Below are positions 1 through 11,700 of a stretch of 64,000 nt of DNA, piece after piece; positions within the stretch are counted from its first letter, which is position 1, and every line of letters begins with the position of its first letter. The notes beneath the pieces were generated by a model. The model saw only the letters and a list, made by a program, of their open reading frames with translations. It had not been told where the DNA came from and did no database searches. Location of the stretch: NCBI RefSeq assembly GCF_910592395.1, contig NC_088311.1, positions 20,997,695 through 21,061,694 of the forward strand, in the 5' to 3' direction. This DNA comes from Lineus longissimus. Its lineage: Eukaryota; Nemertea; Pilidiophora; Heteronemertea; Lineidae. The translations under genes were made by a program, and so were the position numbers.

Positions 1-220
1 TCAAGCTGCAAGGAGCCTTGCTAAAATAACAAGTGAATGCTATTCAACCAATGGACAGCCGCATTCACACTACATACAATCTTTGTCATGATTCCGTTGC
101 AGGTTGCAGCAACAAAAATCACTCATTTCCGCAGCGCTTTAGCTTTAATGATAGAAACATTGTAATTCAATGGGTCATGTTCTTCCTGTTTTCTCAGAGA
201 GCACAATCCACATTGCGACA

Positions 221-1784
221 ATGAAAATCTGCCATGATGCCGGCCTGCTTGTCACTGCAATGATCTGCTGGATAGGTAAGCATGAGACTCTTTCAAAGAT
301 CACCCGGGGGGGGGGGGGGGTACCAGGAAAGTGTTTGAAACTGTCACTAGCAGATTAAAAGAGCTTAAGGATAAAGAGAGACCTGAGGCGACAGACTTCA
401 GGCTTCCTCCTTGAGCTAATTGTACATTACTTGAGCTCAAGTTGTGAGAGACAAAATGGTGACCTAACCAAGGTTTGAAATCACAACACTTTGAGAGTAT
501 TTTACATCTATTTTTAAACTCAGTATCTCAGTCACCTCACACTGATTTCCTTTAATTGCAATTTCAGGTCAACCAGTCTTAAGCGACTTGCTGGAGATTG
601 CTCAGTACAGAATGAGAAATGCAAAAGGAAGACTGATAAGGCCGCCACCCATCCCACCAAAGCCAAGAGATCGGGAAAAATCTGCTATACCGGAGTCGTT
701 CTTCACAGCGCCACTGAACAGCAATCCCCATAATTACACATTCTTAATCAACGAACCGAAACTCTGCTTGAACCAACCCGACATTTATCTCTTGATTTTG
801 ATACGCACAATATACTCGCAAGCGGATCGCCGACAGGCTATACGGCAGACCTGGGCTAATCAGAGAAACTTCCCAAACCATCAGGTGATTTTGGTGTTTC
901 TGTTCGGTGTGACGGAAGACAAGAAAGACCAGCGTGGGATTGAGGATGAGAGTCGCCGATACGGTGACGTTGTTCAGGAGGACTTCAAAGACACGTACGG
1001 GAACCTTACGTTAAAGGACGTCATGGCATTTAAATGGGCGTGGTTATACTGCCCGCACGCCAAATTTGTATTAGTGGGAAGCGACGAGGTTGTCATCGAT
1101 GTGTTCAAATTAGTGCCATTTTTGGAATATTCCATGCTTAGGACAAACAAGAGAGAAATAAACAATAGATTTGTACTGTGCCACCTGTATCCCTGCTGCA
1201 CTAAAGTACATCATGAGCATCCAAAGTATGGTGTCAGTGTTAAAAAATATAGCGGCAACGCATGGCCAAATTACTGCTCAGGAACTACTTACATAGTCCC
1301 ATCAGATGTGATCAGGAAACTGTATGCAATGTCATGGGATACGCCAAGCTTCATGCCAGACGATGCATGGATCGGTGTCCTGGCGGAAAAGTTGGGCCTA
1401 ACATTCCACGATTCCTTTAAAACGTTTGCCGGGATACGCAACAACCCGACCGTCATGAAATATTTCACGGCTGACAATTACTTCAATAGCGAGGTCATGA
1501 TCGGTGTGCTCGACTATGATTTTCCCGGCCAAGAATCTGTGATGATGAAACGCGTGTGGCAGCTTATCCTCGACCATCACAAGGGGAAGAAAGTGGCGGA
1601 GAGTTTTTGGATGGAACGAGATCGCCGAAGCTACAGGGCGGAACCAAATGAAGACGAGCATGAGACACCTTTTAGTTCTGGTTTCCTGCTAAATATCTCT
1701 GTAGTTTCTGTACTGGTTTTTATAATGTGTTATTGGCTCAAGAAGAAACGGAATAGGCTTCTGTGTCGGAGATGCATGAAGTAA
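221..1784 (+). CDS. GT31 family (beta-1,3-galactosyltransferase-like) protein, two exons
   Basis: Exon 1 is 221-275 and exon 2 is 568-1784; the join is phase 1 with GTAAGC and TTTCAG boundaries, giving 423 residues. GT31 enzymes move galactose or GlcNAc onto glycans in the Golgi. Family marks seen are ADRRQAIRQTW near the start of the domain, LTLKDVMAFKW, and the PDDAWIG block near residue 282 that matches the family's E/D-D-V-Y-V-G motif. The usual K-x-D-D-D metal site reads GSDEV (S190, D191, E192), so the DxD is not intact. The N-terminus is short and hydrophobic, like a signal peptide, and a second hydrophobic segment sits near residues 389-408 before a basic tail. Type II GT31 enzymes lack such a C-terminal segment. 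The gene lies antisense inside the last visible HECTD3 intron. Family call is firm; activity and acceptor are unknown. Confidence 0.87.
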
Positions 1785-2776
1785 AAATATTTCACCACAG
1801 GCATAGCCAGGGGGGTTTGGGGTACCACACGCAGTTGAAAAGGAAAGTCCCTTTAGGCAAGCATAATACAGTGTTCATATTTTTACACGTAACTTTTGTT
1901 ACATGCAGAGCAAACAAGTCATTTCCAAAGGTGGGGGCTACATATGATTCATGATGTCACTTCTCAAACTCTTGACATGTCACGACATGTTTTCAAGTCT
2001 AAAGTCAACTACTGAATGCTGATGACAAGTGACAACTGAACAGTGACAAGTAACAACCTGAATCAAATGACATGTAAGTTAACCTGGCCTAAGATGTCAT
2101 AACTGTGACCCGCTCTACCAAAACTAGGCGCTTGTCGCATCTGAACTTGCCAGGTTGATACGGACTTGTTGTTCATTTCCCTATTGTAGACCTTTTGTGA
2201 AATGTGACCAAATCAGTTTGTAATAGATTTCACAAAAGGTCTACAATAGGGAAATGAACAACAAGTCCGTATCAACCTGTCAAGTTCAGATGCGACAAGC
2301 GCCTAGTTTTGGTAGAGCGAGTCACAACTTACCAAATATATGCATTGTATTTTTGGAAAAGGACCCTTCCCCAGCTTCACCTATGTTCACTCAATGAGAT
2401 TATATGACACACTTTGTCTAGGCATGAACCATAGCTGCAGTTCCCGAACTAAAGTCTGCTACTAGAGGTTCAAAAATTGATTGTACTGCTCATATTTGAA
2501 AGGTTTTCAACGAATTTTATTAAACCTACCTCAAATGAATCTCTACATCGTGTCCTGCCATTTTAATCCATTCAAACTTTCACTTTGACCATGAGCGCTC
2601 CCACCGTTTCTGAGATACTCTCTCGTTTCTGAAATCGCATCCTAGGTAGGGCTGTGCCCCTCCCACTTTCCCAAATTTTGGGATCCACCACTGCATCGAT
2701 GGCACTATGATAGAACCCCAGTGATATGTAGAAGTGCCCAAAACCACAAAACCTAGAAGAAGAAAATCTTTCCTAC
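1785..2776. other. Non-coding stretch between the GT31 gene and HECTD3 exon 14
   Basis: I see no coding exon on either strand. The missing HECTD3 C-lobe exons are not here. The stretch holds GT31 3' sequence and one palindromic repeat at 2104-2326. Confidence 0.7.
2104..2326. repeat. Palindromic MITE, family P, copy 1
   Basis: Nearly the whole element folds back: the left arm beginning TGTGACCCGCTCTACC is mirrored by a right arm ending at GTCACA. A second copy of the family is at 26746-26985. No ORF. It lies in the last visible HECTD3 intron. Non-autonomous DNA transposon is the likely class; the family is not identified. Confidence 0.85.
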
Positions 2777-5700
2777 CTGCTCATTTGATTCGTTCATCCT
2801 GGCGTCCTGCACCAGTCTGATGTACTCCAGGCGATCGTCAAACGTCACCTTCACATTTGCACCATTCTCTTTGAGGGGGATCGTCACACCATCACTACGC
2901 ACGATGGACCAGGTGAGGTCGTCCGCGAGGTGGGCGTCAAACGTGTCCTTGTCCATCGACTCCATCGTGTCAATTAACTTGACCTTGAAAGAAAAGAACC
3001 CCTATTTCATGATGGTAATTTTCAAAAGTACAGTAGAACCTCTCTATTAAGGACACCCTTGGGACTGACAAGTGCTGTCCTTTAATAGAGAGGTGTCCTT
3101 ATTACAGAAGTCAATTTGAATGGAAACCAATTTGGAACCAAAACTAGTGTCCTTGATATAGAGGTGTCCGCTAAGGGGGGTTCAACTGTGCAAAAATGTA
3201 CAATACAAGAGGTGATTGGCACCAACTTCAAGTACTAATCTCAATTTGATACATCATTTACGTATGAAGTGATGGCCCAGTTGAGTACTGCCTCTAATAA
3301 ACTACTGCTACTACTCCATCCCTACACTAGCTTACCTCAGCAGCATCAACACAGGAGAAATCTCGCGACCAGGTGACCGTCTCTCCCGACATTTGCTTCC
3401 AAGTGAACGAAGACAAGGATATCACCTGGAAACGAACGAAACAAGAACATGACATCAGAAGACACAATTTAGACAAGACACATGTCATAGAAATCTACTT
3501 GCTGATTGTGACTACACCAAGGGGGAACTCTCAATTACATGTGTAGAGCATCCCTGTACCCAGACTTTTTGATTGGACCCCACCAATGGGTACCGTAGAA
3601 CAATCTCAAATCTTCGTCTCCTTTGGACACTATACAAGGACCTACCAAACTTTCTTTCCCTCTGAAGCAAGCACCCATTAGCTGGCCAATCCATCGGTAC
3701 TTCACAAAGTCATTGCAGGCTGGGTTTGGCACATACACATCACGGTTCACATTGGAGTCCTCGTGGGACTGAAATATAAAATGAAATACTGAAATACAAC
3801 AACACTGATGCTGGGCATAGGATGCTATTGCCAACGACGCTCTGTTTGGGTGCATTGCGTTATGCACCTTACTTCAGCCAATGAGCGGAAATGTCTCGGG
3901 GGTTCATGTGCAGGTCCGGCAAAGCCAACATCAACCTCTGATTTTCTCAGAACGGATGTGTCTCTTGGGGGACTTTTGAAGACTATGCCACTGACAACCA
4001 CGGTTGATATGGAATTAGTTCACAGAGATTTATCTACAAAAACATTTTTTTTAAATCCATACCTGCCAAACAAAAGCGTAATACCATTAAGCCTCGCATG
4101 GTGGCGCTGAGGCGGCCACTGCTGGGGGCCTAATTTTAAACGATTTTATTTTTGTAATCCTTTACCAGAATTTGGTAATGGGAGGATCTTCGGTTAGGAA
4201 TAAGTTATAGTGTTTTAACGACGCCAAAAAATTGCTAGCACTAACAGTTGGTTTTTTATATGAGTTGTCTGTTTCAGTCATAAATTACACAAATTCGATT
4301 GTTAGTGTGGACTAGCAGATTTAATTCAATAAAATATTCCATGTCTGAAAATTGACAACCAACCTCTGTAATATACGCTGTCCCTACATATAAGCTCTCG
4401 CTAGGTGGCCATTGTGTAACCACTATTGGCCAGTTACGGGCCACTCTCTGTAATGTAATCAAGAGTCTAACCAAAGAATGCCATCACAATGCATGGCTGT
4501 CAAAATTAGGTTGTGTCCTATATCTGGTTAAAATGAGGGTGTTCTACTTTTTGATACTGACAATCAGTGTATCCATAACACGATTCAATGAATCCATACA
4601 CACCTGGAAATGCAAGGCACTTGCATACATGTATTGTATGATAAACTGAACAGTCGGAATACAAAGTGAAACTAAAAGGTAGGTTGATAGACTTATGGAT
4701 GCTTAATGCTACTGATGCTTGGGCTGCTGTAGTGTAATGTGTCATGTTTTGTTGGTATGTAGCTATTAATGCCAACTGTGTGTATACCAAATCGTCATTA
4801 GAACTGGAAGTATCACAAAAAATCTCACCCTTGGGACTGACAAGTGCTGTCCTTAATAGAGAGGTGTCTAGAGGTCACATTGAATGGAAACAACCAATTT
4901 GGGACCAAACCTAGTGTCCTTAATTGAGTGGTTGTCCTTAATAGAGAGGTGTCCGCTAAGGCAGGTTCCACTGTACATGTATTTATTTCAGACTGGCAGC
5001 AGTTGTTTGGGAAACGGAGATGGCAAGTAAACATAGAGATACTCCAGCCTGCGCAATATGTTTAGAGGCACAGACGGTCGTCAAAGTTGTTCCTACATGT
5101 AAGCACGTCTTCTGCAGGAAATGTCTGTCCAAACACTTGAGGAGCTTGGGCCTAATCAGTCAAAGATTTCCCTGCCCGACATGCCATGTTGAGAGTCTGC
5201 TACCTGACGATGGTGTCGATGGTTTTTTGGACTTCACTGAGGCAACTGATGTCGAGAATAAGCCAGTTTCTGAACCAGGCACAGGCACAGACACAGCCAC
5301 GACAGATAGGAAGAAAACAATATGCAAAATGTGTCGCTTTACAAAGAAAATCGATATTGAAGCTGACCACTTATGTGAGGAGTGTCGAAACCTCCATCTA
5401 TGCAAAGACTGCACGATTTTACACAAAAATAACAAGGCTACGGAGAATCACATTCTCACTCCGCTAAAGTTGATGAGTGAGAGAGGGGAAGTCGACTGCG
5501 TGATTCATGAACATTTGATTACAAGTTTCTGTTTTACTTGTTCAACTCCAGTGTGTCCAGTGTGTATCCAAATTGACCACGGCGATCATTCGCTTGAGAA
5601 AATTACGGCAGTGTTTCGTACTAAGATCAACGAAGTAAAGCGTAAAACTGAGGCAAAGAAGAAACGATCGAGAGATATCAAATTCTGTGAAAGAGAGCTG

Positions 5701-8700
5701 ATAGAACTGACGTCATTGGCTCTTGGCAAGATGGACCAAGTAGTCTCTGCTGTCGAAGAGTACTCTAATAGATGTATTGAAAATATTATCAAACAAAAGA
5801 CAGACATGAAGAAGGCAATTGTGGCAGACTTCGACATTATTCTGGACGTTATAGCATGCCTTGACAACATTCCTGATTTGACGAAAGAGATTGACGAGTC
5901 GGTTGTCAAGGCACAGAGAATACTGTCAGATGCAGAACCGTGTTCATCAGACTTGGTGAAACTGTATTCAGTAAGTAAAGAAATGGATGAGGCAGACAAG
6001 AAGGCAGAGCACATTAAGAGAGACCTTTACTTGCAGCCATACAACAATATTTGGCCAAATCTCCCACATTTTGTGCCAAGTTTACAAGAATACAACTTGG
6101 GAAAGTTGGTTCCTAAGAAGGCGAAGAGAGATGAAACATTAGAGCTAATCTTTGAAAAGAAACTTGAGGCTGACAACCCAACTATGTTCATACCCTGTGT
6201 CGCCAACCTTGGAAAGGGGTATTATGCTGTAGCATTGCCATCTAAAGGGGGAGCAGATAGCAACGCCATTGACATATACAAGTTTCCATGCAAACTTCTA
6301 CAGACATTCAAAGAACTTGATAACCCTTTGCATGACATGGCATCCACCCCTGATGGAAACCTGGCAGTCCTGTCACAGGGAAGGGACAGGGATACATGCT
6401 CTGTGCAACTCTTTCATCCAGAGAATGGATTCATGAGAAGCATCGAGTCTACAAATGATGTTGTTTATCGTGAACTGCTTTCATTCGCTGTTAACCTGCA
6501 GCATGAATATGTCATTCTTAGCAAGGTTGGAGTAGTCCGAATGGTGACCGTCTTGAATGAAGACGGTTCAATAAAACTCTCCCACAAAATAACAGAAAGA
6601 ATGTTCAACATCAGTAGTGATGCATCCAGAATCACATGCAGTGCCAGGCACATCTATGTCATGGCAAATTGGGGATTTGCTGCCTACGAAGTCAGAGAAA
6701 ATCAAATGACTCTGATGATGACCCACCATTCAGACCTGCTAGGGGGTGTAAAAATGATCAAAGATATTTCAACAACGTATTTTGATCTACTTGCCATTTG
6801 TTACAACATAACAGATAAAAAAGCCTGCATAAAAACATTTGACATGGACTATGACCATAGCATATTGAATGTAAACGACCAGGAACATGGGGTTCTGCCA
6901 CAGGGAGCAGACAGTGAGACAAGAATTTCTGAGAACAGCAACTTCATTGTGTCATCTCAGGGTTGTGCTTTTAGAGTCTATCAATTAACAGAAACGAAGC
7001 CTTCATGCCACAAAAATTGTAAGTCGGCCGGAGGTGGACGCAGACGCAGACGCAGACGCGGGAACAGAGACCAGAACACAATGCCCCCATTTCAACTTCG
7101 TTGAGCGGGGGGGGCATAATCTGTCAACTAAAGCCTTCCCTAGTTTTCAAAGCCCTCATTCGTAGGAAGCAATGGAACCTAGTGTAGTAAATACACATTG
7201 GAACCAAGGGCAACCAGAGCAGGAAAGTGTGCCAGTGGAATCACTGGATTAATGTTTTGCCGCTAAATGTATACATTTTCACCATTTTTTTTCTTCCTCA
7301 GGACCGATGGAGTTCTCAGTTTGAACTTTCTAGTGTGTTTTTAAACTGCCTTGTTGACTAAGTATACACTGGTATACAGTCAAGTACTCGATGTGTTACA
7401 CACCGCCTTGTAGAATATGTAAATACTTTCTTACCTGATTTGGGGCTCGGACAAAGTAAGGTAAAGGAACAGGCACATCGCTGGCACTAGGGCAGAGTTC
7501 GTCTGCGAGATCAGACAGGCTGTCTCTGAAACCTCCACCCTGGTCTATGATTCCCTCAGCGAGGAACTTGCACTCCCACCACTGGTTGTATCGGCCAGAC
7601 CACCTGAATAAAGAGAGGATGGCACTCATGATGGGAAAACACTACGCCTATTTCAATTTTTCTAAAAGCAGATCCAGACAATGACGCACAACCAAAGTTT
7701 AAGTTTGGTTGCTGACTTTTTTCTTTACTTCTGTTTTTTTGTATGCAAGTATCTTTGCTTGTCCCAGAAAAAAGCCATTGACTTGTTGCCCTGGGCCCAT
7801 AATATGTTGCATTCAAAGTACAAATAATATATGATAAGTTTTATGAGAAATCTTTCCAACAGGTGGAGTGGAATGTGCTCTTGAATCATCACACTTAAAT
7901 GATACAAGAGCCAGAGAGGGACTCTAGAACTGTAAAGGTTGCCAACCTGTAATCTAAACTAGAACTCTAGAACTGTAAAGGTTGCCAACCTGTAATCTGA
8001 ACTAGAACTCTAGAACTGAAAAGGTTGCCAACCTGTAATCTAAACTAGAACTCTAGAACTGTAAAGGTTGCCAACCTGTAATCTAAACTAGAACTCTAGA
8101 ACTGTAAAGGTTGCCAACCTGTAATCTAAACTAGACCTCTAGAACTGTAAAGGTTGCCAACCTGTAATCTAAACTAGAACTCTAGAACTGTAAAGGTTGC
8201 CAACCTGTAATCTAAAGCCTTCTCCTGATGGTTTTTTGGCTTCAGTCCCTCGTATATTTGCATGAAGACGGTGTTTTTACAAGTCGGGTCCTGTGATGGG
8301 TCTTCTTTATGTTCGGTTGCAGCCCGGCGGTCAATGAACAATTTTGGCATAGTGTTAGGTCTCCTGGAGAAAAAAGTGCAACAGTGATTGAGGAGTAATG
8401 CCAACCCCTTATACATGTGTATAATACGAGTTCCTGCTAATTAAACCACACGAAGTGCAGCGATTGTTTGGTTAAAGGGATACTACAGGCAGGAGCCAGG
8501 TATTAAATCACGATAAGATACATGAGGTTGCCAATTGGGACCTCTCTCTCATCTCACACTGAAAACATATTCACACTCATACAAAATTCATTGCTGGATC
8601 AAACATGACCTACCCCCCTAATTGTGCATATTATTCACCCAAAGCCCACCAATTTGATCTCATAGCTCCTGCCTATAGTCCCCCTTTAGCACTCCTCTTC

Positions 8701-11700
8701 CACTGCTGGCCGCCTGCTGTACAGAATGGAAACATGTTTCCATGACATCAGAGATCATGACTATGATAGTACATGTAGTAATATCATAGTACATGTAGTA
8801 ATATCATAGACGAGCTGAAGCGACTTATCATAATAAATAGAAAATCATTCAATCAAAAATATTCTTTTTTTGATTTCTTTGAAAACGGTACTAGTTTCAA
8901 ATACATGGCCGGTATGGGTTCGAAATCAAATTATATCCTTTTTGTCACGACATACTGACCCGCTTTCCGATTCCTTGAGGAGTGTATCTACAAGGCCTGA
9001 ACGCTTCTTAGAAAGAGGTAGAAACTGGTGAACTGCCTGGAAGCAGAAAGTCATATGATGTTAATATGGAATACAGTAGTCCAACACACACTGCATTCGC
9101 TAAAGGGAGGATAGATTTTGTTATTTTTTCAATGAAAATTACTCCCAGAGACCAATGAAGGCAACTTTATAGGCCTCAAGGCATTGAGCAGAATACCTTA
9201 TGTTTCGATGCCAATACCCAATTCAACTAGATGGAGAGGAAGTCAACTGCGAGATTTATTAACATTTCATTACAAGTCTCTGTTGTACATTTCCGCGAGT
9301 TTGCCATTTGGTTTTTGTACAGATGTAGATGAATTCAAAAGGGGATTGGCGTTATCAAAATAAAAATTTCTGTCATATTTGTAAACCAACTGATATACTT
9401 ACATCGAGAGAAGCAAAAGATCCCAGAGAATAATCCCAGGCAGGTAGTAAATAAGGCAAAACACTGTCTAATATAGACACAAATCTGAAATGGATTACAG
9501 TAAAAGATCTACAAAGCACTCCTCACTGGCAATTAAAAGGCTAAAGCGAAAATTTTCTGAGCAGTTTCAATAGGTCCTGTCCTCACACTTTCACGAAACC
9601 AGTACAAAGGGAGACAGACAGCAAAAATGCTGGCCCGACACATACTTCTGAAAATAAACTTTCCGTCTATTTATTTTGCGGTTTGCAAAATAGACTGACG
9701 CATTAATCTATACACTCAACACTGGATAATTTGCCTTACCTCTGCAGCAGTATTGCTCTCCTATATAAAACCTCCCGTGTAAAACTCTCTAATACTGGGT
9801 AGCGGACCAATGTCTCTGCACTAAACAGGTCAATATTGAGGCCAGCGTCTCTCTCTTTGTTTGATTTGATCTTGAGGCCATGCACCCGCACGTCAATACC
9901 ACCATCTAAGAATGAATGAGAAAGCAGTGTATAATACTATAAGATAAGGTGTACAATTATATCAAATCATAGGCCCGGTACAATTATACCCTCTACTTGT
10001 ATGTGCATCATTGTGTACTTCAAGCTCTTTTCTACACCGAGGGACTATAATTGTATCAGGGCTATAACTGTACCTCTTTACCTTACAACAGAACATTAAA
10101 ATCTGTTGCTCCCCTGCCTCTGCCTGAAGTCCTGGAGTCGGTAAAGGATCATCTCATGATACAAAGAAGCTGGAAAAGTCATAAATTGAGAGTTTGCGCA
10201 TCATTTAACATTCCCACTACTTTGAGATTGCGTAACAGTTGTCTAGCGACAAACTTTGATTTAACCAGACTGACGAACATCTTCATGTTGATAGGCTACA
10301 TGTACATGTATAAAGGATTTTTGAAATTCATGATTGGACCTATTAAGCATCAAGTGGAAATCATGAAGTCGCATTCAGAGTCGTAGTGCCCGCTTACAGC
10401 TTCAATCTTGTATGTTAAGATCTTTCGTAGATGAGATGCAGTGCCGCCATAATGGATTGCGAACACGCGACAATGGACGGTAAAGTGATGACGCTATAAA
10501 CCTCATGGCAACTCCGCAGATGCGCACAATGCATTATGCTACATCATTTGGTAAACTGGTGAGCTAATGTAACATCCATGCCAAGTGTTTGCCATCCATT
10601 GTGGCAGAGTTGTCGTCCTTTGCATGTCACCTACAGTGAAAGTGCTTTTCAGATAGTTCTGGCCAAAGGTTTTTGGTTGAACTGTAAGAGTGTGATCACA
10701 AATAGTAATGTTACACAGCCCTGGGCAGCCAGCTTTGTTGACATCATGAAAGAGCTATACTACATTTCTACAGCATTGGTTAGGCCTGCCCAGAGGATAA
10801 TCTAGTGTTGTGCAACACCACTATCTTTTGGTAAATGTGATCTGGTCACAATCCTGAGTTCAATACGGAACCTTTGGCCTGAACGATATGAAAAACACTT
10901 AAGCGATAATGAGTGAGTCTTGAACAAGAAGAAGTAAGAATGGAAATTCACCTTCCTCACCTTTGCACTCTTTGATTCGTATTTCTATATAGGGGTAGTG
11001 TTCTGTCATGTCTTGTAGTATACACATATCTTGGATTTGAGCAAATGATCTGCCGAGCAAAAAACAAAAACTTGAATAAGTGAACGACAATAAAAATAGA
11101 CCAAATTTAAACTTAATAACCAAAGGTGGGGGCCTTAAACACTAAGTGAAATACAACAGCCAGTTGTTGACCAATATGTTTGGAACAACCAGGCATGTAG
11201 ACTGCACTGCTCTGCTCAAGACAATAGTTTTTATGTAAATCTTTTGATTCATCATGCTGCGGAACTTTGCTGTTTACTCACGTATCTAGATAAGTGTCAT
11301 TCAATTTCTTCATATCATCAATCTCGCCACCCATCACTATCACATGATACGGTAGGTAGTTCCCATCCTCCCCATCAAGGCACAGATACAGTTTTCTGAA
11401 GAAACAATTCGTCATTCATCAGGCCACCAAATGACTGTACTGCATCAGATCGAGACTTTCCTGAACGAAGAATTTGAATTCAACATTCCATTTTGACAAG
11501 CGCAATCTCTAGGCGATCTACAGACCCCACATGCCAACTCCCACTCCGGTACACAAGGTATGATGTCATCGAACTATATTGACGATAATGCCCCAACATT
11601 CGCAGAGGCCATTTGGCACCAACGTGAGCTCAAAGCCTAACAACAACAGCTCAGCTTTAAAAAAAACTTGGCATAGGTTTCTGAGCAATATGTTTAGGTG

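Noticed and set aside
10051-10386. Plus-strand ORF of 111 codons
   Set aside because: Lies in a HECTD3 intron, has no recognisable domain and no splice context.
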